Below are positions 36,106-45,492 of a stretch of 64,000 nt of DNA, one piece after another. Below the pieces are notes generated by a model that did no database searches, was not told where the DNA came from, and saw nothing but the letters and a program-made list of their open reading frames with translations. A program made the translations under genes and the position numbers. The stretch lies in NCBI RefSeq assembly GCF_018704065.1, contig NZ_JAGUQP010000001.1, forward strand, positions 198,490 through 262,489. Direction: 5' to 3'. The DNA comes from Desulfovulcanus ferrireducens. Lineage in GTDB: Bacteria > Desulfobacterota > Desulfovibrionia > Desulfovibrionales > Desulfonatronovibrionaceae. Each line of letters opens with the position of its first letter. Position 1 is the stretch's first letter.

Positions 36106-36110
36106 AATTA

Positions 36111-36134
36111 GTTAACTCCATTTTTGGAGTTAAC
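36111..36134. repeat. Perfect 10-bp hairpin downstream of the OrfA terminator
   Basis: GTTAACTCCA (36111-36120), TTTT, TGGAGTTAAC (36125-36134). It is directly after the terminator hairpin and lacks a T run. A weaker inverted pair GGCGTGG (36166-36172) and CCACGCC (36227-36233) follows in the same 255-base gap. Function unknown. Confidence 0.6.
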
Positions 36135-36303
36135 ATACGAGGCAACTGTTCGGGTTTTAAGGGGAAAGGCGTGGCGACCAAAGCTGACTTACGGTGTCGA
36201 GGTGCACCTGAAAGTTGAACGATCTACCACGCCCAAATTCAAATGCTATCTCTTCATTCTTTAATCCTCAAAATGGATGATGTAAACATACGAGAAAGTT
36301 GAA

Positions 36304-37674
36304 TTAGTTAAGCAAGGCTGCGGCAAAATCCTGACCGTTAAATGGTCTTAAATCTTCCATTTTTTCGCCCAGGCCAATAAAGGTGATGGGTATGTTGTGT
36401 TCTAGGGCTATGGCCACTACAACCCCGCCTTTGGCAGTGCCATCCAACTTGGTCAGCACTATTTCGTCAATCGGTACAGCCTCAGAAAATAACTGGGTCT
36501 GAGAGAGGGCATTCTGGCCTGTGGTCGCATCAAGAACCAGGATGGTTCGATGTGGTGCGCCCGGACATTTTTTGTTCAGGACTCTTTTTATTTTTTTCAG
36601 CTCCTCCATGAGATTGACTTTGGTATGGAGTCTGCCGGCTGTATCCACAAACACAATATCATAACCCTGATCCATGGCCTTGTCTAAGGCTTCATAGGCC
36701 ACCGCAGCCGGGTCAGATCCATGTTCTTTAGCATAAAAGCCAGCCCCTACTCTGCCTGCCCAGATTTTGAGTTGTTCAATGGCGGCAGCGCGGAAGGTAT
36801 CACCAGCTACCATCATTACTTTTTTACCTTGCATCTGGGCTCTGTGTGCCAGTTTGGCAATGGTTGTGGTTTTGCCCACGCCATTTACGCCGATCATCAG
36901 GACCACTTCAGGCGGTTTGGATACCTTTATTTTTTTGGGTTCAGGAAACAGGGAGGCCAGTTCTTGCTTGAGCAATCCTTTAAAGGCTTCTCCATCTTCA
37001 ATTTTTTCTTTACGAACTTTTGGCCTTAAGCGCTCTAGAAGTTTTTGAGTGGCAGTAAAACCCACGTCAGCCATGATCAAAATTTCTTCCAATTCTTCCC
37101 AGAACTCATCATCAAATTTGCTGGTGATGCTTAAAAGTTGATCAATACGTTTGGATAACTGTTCTTTGGTCTTGGAGAGTCCTTCGGAAAGTTTTAAGAA
37201 CAGCCTGTTTCGTTCATCTTCTTCATCTTCCAAATCCAGGGCCAGGGCCAATCTATACTGCAATTCAGAACGAAATTCAGAAATCAATTCATAATCCATT
37301 TCGTCCAACCAGTGGGCGAACTTGGATACGAAGTTTTCTGCTTCTTCCCTGGGGACTTCCAAGTTTTCAAAGAGAAAATGAAGCCTGGCCCAGAGTTCAT
37401 CTCCTTTCTTTTCTACGCCTTGAAGTAGGTGGTCCAGCCAGATACTGAGCTTTGGTTCGGCATTTTCCAGGGCCTTACGTACATTTTTTTGCCAATCAGT
37501 ATCAGCAATGACTTGTTTTTCTTCAGCTTGCACCGGCTCCTGTTCAGGAACAACCTTTTCCTCTTCAATCTTAGGTGCAGATATTTTTTCTTCTTCAACG
37601 GACGGTTCGGTTTTTTCAGGAGCTGGCTCCTCTTTTCTGTTCCACAATTTTTTTATTTTACTAAAAAAACCCAT
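36304..37674 (-). CDS. ftsY: Signal recognition particle receptor FtsY
   Basis: FtsY docks ribosome-SRP complexes at the inner membrane and is an SRP-type GTPase. The 456-residue protein has an acidic A domain (about 1-150, Glu/Pro-rich from 15 to 55), the N domain helices (about 155-250) and the G domain: G1 GVNGVGKTTTIAKLAH (262-277), AGDTFRAAAIEQL, DTAGRLHTKVNLMEEL and TKLDGTAKGG. It heads a minus-strand series of housekeeping genes but is spaced 167 bases from the Smr gene upstream. Confidence 0.96.
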   Translation of the reverse strand: MGFFSKIKKLWNRKEEPAPEKTEPSVEEEKISAPKIEEEKVVPEQEPVQAEEKQVIADTDWQKNVRKALENAEPKLSIWLDHLLQGVEKKGDELWARLHFLFENLEVPREEAENFVSKFAHWLDEMDYELISEFRSELQYRLALALDLEDEEDERNRLFLKLSEGLSKTKEQLSKRIDQLLSITSKFDDEFWEELEEILIMADVGFTATQKLLERLRPKVRKEKIEDGEAFKGLLKQELASLFPEPKKIKVSKPPEVVLMIGVNGVGKTTTIAKLAHRAQMQGKKVMMVAGDTFRAAAIEQLKIWAGRVGAGFYAKEHGSDPAAVAYEALDKAMDQGYDIVFVDTAGRLHTKVNLMEELKKIKRVLNKKCPGAPHRTILVLDATTGQNALSQTQLFSEAVPIDEIVLTKLDGTAKGGVVVAIALEHNIPITFIGLGEKMEDLRPFNGQDFAAALLN

Positions 37675-37841
37675 TTTTAGACTCCTTTATTTAATTTCTG
37701 AGCTATGAGCTTAATGGATAAGCCTGTTGTTTCGAGTAGCAGCATAAATCGTTTATAAAACTTTGCGAGTCTTTTGTCATGTTTCTATGTCTTCAAAATT
37801 TTTGTTTTTGCCCACAGCTCACAACTCTTAATTTCTTTTTT

Positions 37842-38519
37842 TTAAGGCTGTAAATCCAGCAGATACTTATCCCATATTATTTTTCCTCTGGTCTTTTTAT
37901 ATTTGCGGAGCAAAACATATAGGGCACCTGTTCCGCCATGTTTGGGCAAAGCAGTACAAAAGGCCAGGACTACTCTTTTTAGTGGTTCTCTGGTTAGCCA
38001 GTGTTGAACTTCCTTCTTTAATACTCCCATCCCCAAAGGGGAATTTTTCCCTCGGCCGGGAATCAGTAAAACACATCTTTTATTGTGCACATATTGCTCG
38101 CGCATAAAGTATAGTAGGGCTAACTTTGCCTGGTCAGTATTCATGCCGTGCAAATCCAGGTGAGCCTGGATGCTGAATTGACCATTTTTAAGTTTGCGAA
38201 ATATCCTGGAGTCAAGTCCATGCACGTAACCATGAACGTATTCATCACTAAACTCTATATCAAATTCGATTTCGCCACGTAAAAATTTTTCCAGGGCATC
38301 TTGTTCTGCGCTGTCTTTGTTTGGACGAGACTGCAGAAAATTTTTATGCCCAGGAACTTGGCGTCCCTTTTTTTTTAAAGGCTTAACTCCGGCCATGGCA
38401 CTTAAAAAGAGGGCCTTTTCATCCTCGTCCTGGTCAACAGTTTCTTCCTTAATAGGAACAGGCTTTGGTTGCCTGTCCGGGATTTTTATTTTTTTCAGTT
38501 TGTCAAAAGGCTTGTACAT
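37842..38519 (-). CDS. Smr-domain protein
   Basis: A 225-residue protein with a charged N-terminal half and a C-terminal Smr domain: LDLHGMNTDQAKLALLYFM, VLLIPGRGKNSPLGMGVLKKEV and TALPKHGGTGALYVLLR. Smr domains are small nucleases or nucleic-acid-binding modules (MutS2-type and SmrA/SmrB proteins); SmrB acts on collided ribosomes in E. coli. The catalytic DLHG and GRG motifs are intact. It lies 48 bases after the LOG-family gene. Confidence 0.88.
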   Translation of the reverse strand: MYKPFDKLKKIKIPDRQPKPVPIKEETVDQDEDEKALFLSAMAGVKPLKKKGRQVPGHKNFLQSRPNKDSAEQDALEKFLRGEIEFDIEFSDEYVHGYVHGLDSRIFRKLKNGQFSIQAHLDLHGMNTDQAKLALLYFMREQYVHNKRCVLLIPGRGKNSPLGMGVLKKEVQHWLTREPLKRVVLAFCTALPKHGGTGALYVLLRKYKKTRGKIIWDKYLLDLQP

Positions 38520-38567
38520 AGTAATGTATAGGAAGCAACAAATATTATTTCTCGTCTCGCTTTTTAA

Positions 38568-39224
38568 CTAAATTATGACTAACCGTCTGATGATTTTTAC
38601 CACTTCATCTGGTTCGTCTACAATATAAAAAAGATCCAGGTCTTTTTCATTAATGTAATTATTTTTGAGCAACTGCTCCTTGAACCACTCAACCAATCCA
38701 GCCCAAAATTCCTTGCCGACCATGATAATAGGGAAGGGCTTTATCCTTTTGGTCTGGGTCAGTACCAGAGCTTCGCTGAGTTCATCCAGGGTTCCGAATC
38801 CTCCGGGCATAACCACATAAGCCATGGCGTACTTTATGAACATGACTTTTCGTACAAAAAAGTAGCGAAAGTCACATTTCAGGTTGAGATAGTCATTTGG
38901 TTTTTGTTCAAAGGGCAGATGAATGTGCAGTCCTACAGAACGTCCACCACCGTCAACCGCTCCCTTGTTCCCGGCTTCCATAAGGCCTGGCCCGCCACCC
39001 GTGATCACGGCGTATCCGGCCTGAGCCAGTTTTTGGGCGATATCATAAGTAAGTTGGTATATTTTGTCTTCGGGATGAGCACGGGCAGAACCGAAAATGG
39101 ATACAGCCGGTCCCAAGTCGTGTAAATCTTCAAAACCATCCACAAATTCGGCCATAATTTTAAACAGGCGCCACGGATCTTTGTAGGATAATTCGTCGAT
39201 AACAAATTGTCTGCTTAAGGGCAT
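38568..39224 (-). CDS. LOG-family protein (TIGR00730 type)
   Basis: A 218-residue Rossmann-fold protein with the nucleotide-binding motif PGGFGTLDELSEALVLTQTKRI and VSIFGSARAHPEDKIYQL...ITGGGPGLMEAGNKGA. LOG enzymes hydrolyse cytokinin-type or other nucleoside monophosphates to the base and ribose phosphate; bacterial members are often mislabelled lysine decarboxylases. AAGGAG precedes the ATG on the minus strand. Confidence 0.88.
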   Translation of the reverse strand: MPLSRQFVIDELSYKDPWRLFKIMAEFVDGFEDLHDLGPAVSIFGSARAHPEDKIYQLTYDIAQKLAQAGYAVITGGGPGLMEAGNKGAVDGGGRSVGLHIHLPFEQKPNDYLNLKCDFRYFFVRKVMFIKYAMAYVVMPGGFGTLDELSEALVLTQTKRIKPFPIIMVGKEFWAGLVEWFKEQLLKNNYINEKDLDLFYIVDEPDEVVKIIRRLVII

Positions 39225-39329
39225 TTTATTCTCCTTAATTTTTTATTGAATGATAGACTTCATTTAACTTGTTGAGTTGATAGCATTTGGATATGTAAGC
39301 TGACCGGAACTAACAAAATAAGTTGTATG

Positions 39330-40130
39330 TCATTTAAGCTTTTTTTGGACAAAGGAGAGCATTTTCTGGGCCTGTTCAAATTGAGGATTTAACTCCAGGG
39401 CCTTTTTGCTCATCTGAATCGCCTTTTCCCAGTCTTTATTTTCAAGATAGAGACGGCCTATATTAAAATAAAGATATTCGTCTTTTGGATTAAGTTTGAG
39501 GGCTTGGAGGTAGGCCTTCTCCGCTTCAGCAAAGCGTCCCAGTTTGCGCAGAGCCATGCCCAACCGGTTGAAGATGTGCACTGATTGAGGATTATCTTTG
39601 TACGCCAACTTCAGGTATTCGATGGCCTTTTTGTACTCCTCAGCATCGATTAAGCTGTCACTAATATCGATTTTGAGTTTAAAATCTTTGTCAAATTCTT
39701 TGATCAGTTGTTGAAAAATTCGATCAGCTTGGTCAATTTCCTTTTCTTCAAGGAGTTTTTTGGCCTTTTTTAGAGACTCCTGTTTCTTCCTTTCCAGCTC
39801 AGCCAATTGTTTTTGGGCCTCGTTGGCCAAATCTTCCTGGAGCACGTCGATTATTTCTTTGAGTTGCGATAGTAGTTTTTTTTCATTGCCAGGCTTGTAT
39901 TCCAGTAGAATGGGATATACTTCTCTTAACTGTTGGTTGTTGTTTAAAATATAGACATTTTTTTCTATGAGTTCAGCCAGTTCTTTCTTTTCTCTGGCCA
40001 TCAGTTTGCAGCGCAGAATTCCAAGTAGCCCTTCATACATAGCTATAACAGCAGCCTGGGTTTTTTTTTGTTTTAACAACGTGCCCACACTGTTTAGCTG
40101 ATTTCTGCTTTTGGTTAATTCAACTGACAT
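39330..40130 (-). CDS. Tetratricopeptide repeat protein
   Basis: A 266-residue helical protein. Residues 85-140 form a charged coiled coil (KQLAELERKKQESLKKAKKL), and the C-terminal half holds tandem TPR units, clearest in SVHIFNRLGMALRKLGRFAE and EYLYFNIGRLYLENKDWEKA. No catalytic motif is present, and no signal peptide, so it is a cytoplasmic scaffold. In this position it has no obvious partner. Confidence 0.8.
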   Translation of the reverse strand: MSVELTKSRNQLNSVGTLLKQKKTQAAVIAMYEGLLGILRCKLMAREKKELAELIEKNVYILNNNQQLREVYPILLEYKPGNEKKLLSQLKEIIDVLQEDLANEAQKQLAELERKKQESLKKAKKLLEEKEIDQADRIFQQLIKEFDKDFKLKIDISDSLIDAEEYKKAIEYLKLAYKDNPQSVHIFNRLGMALRKLGRFAEAEKAYLQALKLNPKDEYLYFNIGRLYLENKDWEKAIQMSKKALELNPQFEQAQKMLSFVQKKLK

Positions 40131-40300
40131 TTTTCCTCTGTTTACTGAAAATTTATGCAGATATAATTTCTATAAACTCGACTTTCGGGGCTGACGAGTA
40201 ACAACTAGACTATTTTATTGACATAACTAAGTGAAAAGAAGAACCAGAGAGGAAAAGTGTACAAATCAAAAAAGCATTCTCATCCCCGAAAGCAGACTTG

Positions 40301-41413
40301 CTAACTTATTAATTCTCGAAATCTTGTAAAAAAATAACGGCTATCATGCGGACCTGGAGCAGCTTCAGGGTGATATTGCACTGCTATAATAGGTCTTTTT
40401 TTATGTCTAAAACCTTCCAGTGTTCGATCGTTTAGATTTATATGAGTCTGTTCCAGAAAATCAAGATGATCAACCTGAATGCAGAATCCATGGTTTTGAG
40501 AAGAGATTTCAATATGCTTGGTTGAAAGTTCCTGTACCGGATGATTCAAGCCATGATGGCCAAACTTTAATTTAAAACTTTTTCCACCCAGGGCCAGTCC
40601 TAAAAGCTGATGCCCAAGACAGATCCCAGCCATTGGGTAGTGTTCGCTTAAAAGGGAAATAGTGTGTATAGTGTCTTCTAAAGCAGCAGGATCACCCGGT
40701 CCATTGGATAGAAAAATAGCATCCGGAGATAATTTGTGCACCTGTTCATAGGTAAAATGGGCCGGAACGACTAATAAATCCAGGCCCTCTTCTTTTAGGA
40801 GTCTTAAAATATTCCATTTGATGCCAAAATCAAAGACCACTACTTTGGGTCCCGATCCTGGCCACGCATACCGGCTATTTTCAAGGCTTACTTTTTGAGG
40901 GCCACTATCTGTCCAAATGTAAGGGTGTTTGCATGTGGCCTCATAGGCCAGGTTGGCCCCTTCCATGCTTGGTAGTTCCTTGGCATGTTCAGCCAGTTTT
41001 TTCGGATCAAGTTCTTCAGTAGAAATAATGCCGCGCATGGCCCCAAAAATACGCAGATGTCTGGTCAGGGCCCGTGTATCTATGCCTTCTATGCCCATGA
41101 CATTGTGTCTTTTTAAATAAGCCGGCAGGCTTTCCTGGGCCCGCCAGTTGGATGGAATATGACAACATTCTTTGACAATAAAAGCAGCTACCTGGACTCG
41201 ATCCGATTCCACATCTTCTAAATTTACTCCATAATTACCGATCAGGGGATAGGTCATACACACCATCTGGCCCAGGTAAGAAGGGTCAGTTAATACTTCC
41301 TGATAGCCGGTCATGCCGGTATTAAAAATTACTTCTCCCTGGGCTTTACCATGTCCGGTAAAGGATTTGCCTTCAAACCAAGTGCCATCTTCGAGGGCTA
41401 AAATTGCCTGCAT
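40301..41413 (-). CDS. carA: Carbamoyl-phosphate synthase small subunit
   Basis: CarA is the glutaminase subunit that feeds ammonia to CarB for arginine and pyrimidine synthesis. The 370-residue protein has the N-terminal CPSase small domain ([14 protein letters not shown]...[20 protein letters not shown]) and a class I glutaminase domain with the nucleophile in [15 protein letters not shown] and His/Glu in [14 protein letters not shown]. carB is not adjacent. A start at 41413 follows AAGGAG on the minus strand. Confidence 0.96.
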   Translation of the reverse strand: MQAILALEDGTWFEGKSFTGHGKAQGEVIFNTGMTGYQEVLTDPSYLGQMVCMTYPLIGNYGVNLEDVESDRVQVAAFIVKECCHIPSNWRAQESLPAYLKRHNVMGIEGIDTRALTRHLRIFGAMRGIISTEELDPKKLAEHAKELPSMEGANLAYEATCKHPYIWTDSGPQKVSLENSRYAWPGSGPKVVVFDFGIKWNILRLLKEEGLDLLVVPAHFTYEQVHKLSPDAIFLSNGPGDPAALEDTIHTISLLSEHYPMAGICLGHQLLGLALGGKSFKLKFGHHGLNHPVQELSTKHIEISSQNHGFCIQVDHLDFLEQTHINLNDRTLEGFRHKKRPIIAVQYHPEAAPGPHDSRYFFTRFRELIS

Positions 41414-41500
41414 TGCGTTTCTCCTTTTTTCGTGAACAGTAAACCGTGAACAGTGGGCAGTGATAAGGGGAACAGTGCAGAAGTGTTTCCCTTACCCCTT

Positions 41501-42247
41501 CTACCCCTCACTTAAAAGCTGACAAACTCTTGGGATATCTTCTGGTCTATCTACACCATGACACTCAAAATTAGTCTGTACGACTAAAATGGGAATATCT
41601 GCTTCTAATAATCTTAATTGTTCCAGTTTCTCCCACTTCTCAAGGCGACTTTCGCCTAAAGTTTTAAATTTGGCAAGTATATTCATGCGCATGGCGTATA
41701 GGCCAATATGACCCAAGTATTTTGGTTGATTATCTCGGCCAAAGGGAATGGGTGAGCGGGAAAAATACAGGGCTCGGCCGCTACTTGAGCAGACAACTTT
41801 AACTATATTCGGATCTTTTGCCTGTTCGAAAGAGATTTGTCTGGCTAAAGTGGTTACTTGAACTTCGGAACTTGTAGTAAAAGGCATTAAAAGTTCTGTG
41901 AGCATCTCTGGGTTTAGAGCTGGTTCATCGCCTTGGATATTAACTACTACACTGTCATCCGGTAACTTCAGCTTTTGTGCAGCCTCTAGGACCCGGTCCG
42001 TGCCACTTTTATGTTCTTCACTGGTCATAAGCACTGGTACACCTAAATCAGAAGCGGCCTTAAAAATACGATTGTCATCCGTGGCCAGGTAGACTTCCTT
42101 GAGCATAGAACACTTTTTGGCGCGAGCATAAACATGCCAGAACATTGGTTTGCCCAGGATATTGGCCAGGGGTTTGCCTGGAAAGCGGCTGGATTTATAT
42201 CTGGCTGGAATGATTGCGTAAAAATTTATTGATTTGGTCGCAGACAA
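41501..42247 (-). CDS. kdsB: 3-deoxy-manno-octulosonate cytidylyltransferase KdsB
   Basis: KdsB activates Kdo with CTP to CMP-Kdo, the donor for WaaA. The 248-residue protein has [34 protein letters not shown] and [11 protein letters not shown]...HIGLYAMR. Its only Met before the conserved N-terminus lies inside waaA, giving a 53-base overlap and suggesting translational coupling with the enzyme that consumes its product. Confidence 0.95.
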   Translation of the reverse strand: MSATKSINFYAIIPARYKSSRFPGKPLANILGKPMFWHVYARAKKCSMLKEVYLATDDNRIFKAASDLGVPVLMTSEEHKSGTDRVLEAAQKLKLPDDSVVVNIQGDEPALNPEMLTELLMPFTTSSEVQVTTLARQISFEQAKDPNIVKVVCSSSGRALYFSRSPIPFGRDNQPKYLGHIGLYAMRMNILAKFKTLGESRLEKWEKLEQLRLLEADIPILVVQTNFECHGVDRPEDIPRVCQLLSEG

Positions 42248-43487
42248 GGTCTGTTCCCCCTTTTTTGTCCTGAATATACTCTAGAAACCTTGCATGAACT
42301 TCATCCCTGGAAATAGTTTTGGTCTTGGTTAGCTCAGTATATAATTCCTGGGCATCATTAACTTGAATGACCAGGTGCTGCTGGATAATTTCTTGACCAA
42401 CCCATTTAAAATTATCCCAAAATGGCCCTATGCAGGGAATAACGCCCTGGGAGATGGGCTCAAGAAAATTTTGCCCTCCGCATGGTACAAGGCTTCCGCC
42501 CACATAAACTGATCTGGCCAAGGCATAAGCCGGAATAAGTTCGCCAAATGTATCCCAGACAATCACAAGGGAATTAGAAATCTGTTCTTTTAGCCTGGAG
42601 CGTAAGACCCAGTTGATTTCCTCTCTGCTTAAAAATTCTTTCCAGGCATCCAGCCTGTGCATGTGTCTGGGGAAAAGGCCGATAATGGTCCGTGGATGGC
42701 TGGACATAATTTTTTTGATCAGCCATTTGATCTTGTCTTCTTCCTGTTCGCGTACGGATCCTAAAACAATCAAGGGTGATTTGGGCTTAAAATATTTGGC
42801 CAAGGGGTTTTGCACGTAATTTAATGGTGGGGCCACAGAGATCTGGTCGAATTTAATATTAGGCATTGTTTTTATTTTGGCCTTTGAGAAAATATCGGCA
42901 AATCTTCTGGCATCATTTTCAGAGATGGCTAAAATTTTGCTTGGGCCGATGGCGCGTAACAAGCCCCTTATTTTTAAATACCTGCTATAGCTTTTAGTAC
43001 TCATGCGTGCGTTGGCTAAAATAACCGGAATGGATTTTACTTTACATATTGATAAAAAAGAGGGCCATATCTCTGTTTCCAGAATAAGGACCAGTCTGGG
43101 GGAGATTTTAGCCAGTGACCTGTACATTATGCACAACGGATCAAAGGGGAAATAGGCCAGATGGATATGAGGATTGTTTATTTTCTTTTTTAACACCTCA
43201 AATCCTTGACTGGTACAGGTGGTAATCAGGATCTTGGTTGAGTGGTTGAGTGGTTGAGTAGTTGAGTTGGCCGGACTGGTTAAATGGTTGATGATGGTTA
43301 TTGCCAGCTGCGCTTCTCCCACCGAGGCTGCCTGAATCCATAAGTCAAAAGGCCCTTTTGGCAGGCAGAACCCCCAGCGTTGTTTCAGCCCCTGACGCAG
43401 GCGGGAGGAGAAAAAGGTAAAAGGCAGGAAAAGATACCATGCCAGGGTGTAAAGTAACAATATAAGCCAGTGGTGCATTTTGATCAT
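42195..43487 (-). CDS. waaA: Kdo transferase WaaA (KdtA)
   Basis: WaaA adds Kdo from CMP-Kdo to lipid A precursor at the inner membrane. The 430-residue protein begins with a membrane anchor ([20 protein letters not shown]), then [19 protein letters not shown] (N-terminal GT-B domain), and has the C-terminal sugar-nucleotide segment [18 protein letters not shown]. Between NHL and [14 protein letters not shown] lies an extra stretch [14 protein letters not shown], encoded by an in-frame 8-bp tandem repeat (43238-43269). AGGATA precedes the ATG. Confidence 0.94.
   Translation of the reverse strand: MIKMHHWLILLLYTLAWYLFLPFTFFSSRLRQGLKQRWGFCLPKGPFDLWIQAASVGEAQLAITIINHLTSPANSTTQPLNHSTKILITTCTSQGFEVLKKKINNPHIHLAYFPFDPLCIMYRSLAKISPRLVLILETEIWPSFLSICKVKSIPVILANARMSTKSYSRYLKIRGLLRAIGPSKILAISENDARRFADIFSKAKIKTMPNIKFDQISVAPPLNYVQNPLAKYFKPKSPLIVLGSVREQEEDKIKWLIKKIMSSHPRTIIGLFPRHMHRLDAWKEFLSREEINWVLRSRLKEQISNSLVIVWDTFGELIPAYALARSVYVGGSLVPCGGQNFLEPISQGVIPCIGPFWDNFKWVGQEIIQQHLVIQVNDAQELYTELTKTKTISRDEVHARFLEYIQDKKGGTDLVCDQINKFLRNHSSQI
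43238..43269. repeat. 8-bp tandem repeat inside waaA, four units
   Basis: On the plus strand the units are TTGAGTGG, TTGAGTGG, TTGAGTAG and TTGAGTTG, exact 8-base period, within the minus-strand waaA reading frame. Thirty-two bases are not a multiple of three, so gain or loss of one unit would shift the frame. Confidence 0.8.
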
Positions 43488-43511
43488 TGTATCCTGCTTT
43501 TTTGTTCAACG

Positions 43512-43629
43512 TTCAATGTTCAACGTTCAATGTTCAAAGTTCGATGTTTAAAACTGAATACTTCCATGTTAAATTGTTTTAACATCATGCATAATACCAA
43601 CTATTCGACATTGAACGTTGAACATTGAA
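43512..43629. repeat. 22-bp perfect inverted repeat of TTCAATGTTCAACG type between ddl and waaA
   Basis: The arm 43512-43533 (TTCAATGTTCAACGTTCA...) is the exact reverse complement of 43608-43629. Each arm is itself built of TTCAACG/TTCAATG units, common in bacterial intergenic DNA. It fills the ddl-waaA gap. A similar motif (TTGAACGTCGAACTTCGAAC) occurs near 62160. Confidence 0.75.
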
Positions 43630-43631
43630 CA

Positions 43632-44525
43632 TTATTTTCTGAGCGCCAGAGAAATAAGTTTATCTATAAGTTCCTCAAAACTTAGTCCAAAAGCCTTGGC
43701 TGCCTTGGGTAAAAGGCTGGTTTTGGTCATGCCCGGCAAGGTATTTACCTCAAGTATATAAATATTTTCTTCTTCATCTACAATGAAATCAGTCCGGCTA
43801 TAGTCTTTTAGACCTAAGCTCCGGTGAGCTTTTAAGGCCATATCCATAAGTTTTTGGGCCAGAGTTTTAGATATGGGAGCGGGGCAGATTTCTTCTGCGC
43901 CATCCGGGTCGTATTTACTTTGGTAATCAAAAAAAGCGCCTTTTTGCGGTCTGATAAGTACGGGTGGTAAAGCCTGGTTATCAAGTACACCGCAGGTCAG
44001 TTCCTGGCCGGGGATAAATTGTTCAAGGAGAAATTCCTGGTTATTTAGCGAATGGGCCAACTTTTTGAGCTCGTCAGAAGAATGAACAATTTTTATGCCC
44101 AGGCTTGAGCCTCCTGTGTTTGGTTTTAAAACCAGGGGAAAAGTCAAATTTTGAGGGATAAAATCTGTTCTCCCAGTGTAGATAGACCAGTCGGGTGTTG
44201 GTAAGCCGTGGTTCACGAAAATCTGCTTACTAATAGCTTTGTTCAGGGCCAGAAAAGATGCTTTGGGACCTGAACCCTGGTAGGGGAGGCCAATGTCTTC
44301 GAGTAGGGCCTGAATGGTTCCGTCTTCACCTGGTGAGCCATGTAAATTGATAAAGGCTACATCGCTTTGTCTGGCTTTTTGAATTAAAAGATCAAGTTGT
44401 GGACTTAAGTCAAAAAAAATTGTTTCGTGGCCTAGGTTTTGAAGAGCTTTTTGAATCTCTTTAGCCCCATTTAGTGAAACCTCTCGTTCGCTAGACCAAC
44501 CGCCGGCTATCAAAAGGACACGCAT
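43632..44525 (-). CDS. ddl: D-alanine--D-alanine ligase
   Basis: A 297-residue ATP-grasp enzyme joining two D-alanines for peptidoglycan. Motifs: GGWSSEREVSLNGAKEI, NLHGSPGEDGTIQALLEDIGLPYQGSG, LVLKPNTGGSSLGIKIV and VLEVNTLPGMTKTSLLPKAA. The usual family length is about 305-310, so it is slightly short. Its start overlaps the end of the HD-domain gene by 35 bases, suggesting coupling. Confidence 0.95.
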   Translation of the reverse strand: MRVLLIAGGWSSEREVSLNGAKEIQKALQNLGHETIFFDLSPQLDLLIQKARQSDVAFINLHGSPGEDGTIQALLEDIGLPYQGSGPKASFLALNKAISKQIFVNHGLPTPDWSIYTGRTDFIPQNLTFPLVLKPNTGGSSLGIKIVHSSDELKKLAHSLNNQEFLLEQFIPGQELTCGVLDNQALPPVLIRPQKGAFFDYQSKYDPDGAEEICPAPISKTLAQKLMDMALKAHRSLGLKDYSRTDFIVDEEENIYILEVNTLPGMTKTSLLPKAAKAFGLSFEELIDKLISLALRK

Positions 44526-45087
44526 TTAAATCTACCCCAAGAATTTTGCTAAAGTTTGAAGCTATGGCCAGGACCTGGTCCTTGGATTTTTGAATCAGGT
44601 TCCGCTTTTTTATATTTGTCCCGTAGCGTTGAAATAGATCCTCAAACCTTTCTTCTATGGAAACAACTTTGGTATGTTTGACCCGCTTGTCACTATAAAT
44701 TATGACCAAAGGAAGAAAAAATTGTTTAATATTGTTAATATTAATGTCGCCCGGCCAGAATACATGGTGCATAACTCCCTGGGCAATTGCCGGGTTGCCA
44801 GTATGTTCCATTACAAGGCTGGCCCCTAACTGGCTATGTGCTCCGCCGTGTTTGATACAGTAGGCCTTGCCCAGGTCATGAAGCAAGCCCGCAGCATAGA
44901 CCGCATCAACATTGACGTCCCAACCCTTTTCAAGGGCCAATTGGGCTATACACTTGGCTATCTCACCCACCAGGTCACAATGTTTACGAATGTGTTCAGG
45001 CATGTTAAATTTGGCCCATAGACTTACACACTCATTTTTATCTGGCACAGGCCAGGAAGGGTTATAAGGGAAAGGAATGGGGTTCAT
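44491..45087 (-). CDS. HD-domain (HDIG-type) phosphohydrolase
   Basis: A 198-residue HD protein: EHIRKHCDLVGEIA (first His), AAGLLHDLGKAYCIKHGGAHSQLGA (HD pair), and a later GVMHHVF and YSDKRVKH. The pattern resembles TIGR00277/HDIG hydrolases of nucleotides. I use ATG 45087, giving MNPIPFPYNPSWP; the longer TTG start at 45174 has no ribosome site. The substrate is unknown. Confidence 0.8.
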   Translation of the reverse strand: MNPIPFPYNPSWPVPDKNECVSLWAKFNMPEHIRKHCDLVGEIAKCIAQLALEKGWDVNVDAVYAAGLLHDLGKAYCIKHGGAHSQLGASLVMEHTGNPAIAQGVMHHVFWPGDININNIKQFFLPLVIIYSDKRVKHTKVVSIEERFEDLFQRYGTNIKKRNLIQKSKDQVLAIASNFSKILGVDLNACPFDSRRLV

Positions 45088-45264
45088 AATCTTGTGTTTG
45101 GGTTTTGTGGTTCTAATTAAGAAAGCTGTCGCCCTAAGCCTCTCATTGACACCAGAAGAATAGCTATTTATCAACAGTTAGGAAAAAAATCAAAAGAAAA
45201 GGCGAAAGGTACAAGGCCTGAACTGGCTCCTGGCCTTTTGCCTGACAATCTTAAGGAGGGCTTT

Positions 45265-45492
45265 ATGTGTTTAGCCGTTCCCATGGAAATTAAGTCCATA
45301 AAGGACAATATTGCCGAGGTCGAGGTCGGTGGAGTAAAAAATCAGGTTCGATTGGATATTATAGACGAACCACCACAGGTAGGGGATTTTGTCATTGTGC
45401 ATGCTGGTTTTGCTTTGCGCCGGCTGGATAGAGAAGAGGGGCTCGAGACTCTTAAACTTTTTCAAGAGGGGTTGAACCTTGAACTTACATGA
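45265..45492 (+). CDS. hypC: Hydrogenase maturation chaperone HypC
   Basis: A 75-residue HypC/HupF protein beginning MCLAVPMEI, whose Cys2 is essential for binding HypD and the hydrogenase large subunit. A strong AAGGAGG (45253-45259) precedes the ATG; the open frame extends 9 codons further, but the family start is clear. With HypD it carries the Fe(CN)2CO group for [NiFe] hydrogenases. The hypD start overlaps its end. Confidence 0.95.
   Translation: MCLAVPMEIKSIKDNIAEVEVGGVKNQVRLDIIDEPPQVGDFVIVHAGFALRRLDREEGLETLKLFQEGLNLELT

Noticed and set aside
36166..36233. Possible small RNA between the OrfA remnant and ftsY (GGCGTGG / CCACGCC ends)
   Set aside because: The stem is only 7 bp with a 54-base interior that I could not match to SRP RNA or another known RNA.
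40182..40292. 9-bp inverted pair CTTTCGGGG / CCCCGAAAG near the end of carA
   Set aside because: The arms are about 90 bases apart with no T run; this could be chance and I could not assign a role.
45225..45245. Possible sigma-54 promoter upstream of hypC (TGGCTCCTGGCCTTTTGCC)
   Set aside because: The GG and GC elements are 13 bases apart rather than 10, so the consensus is not met.
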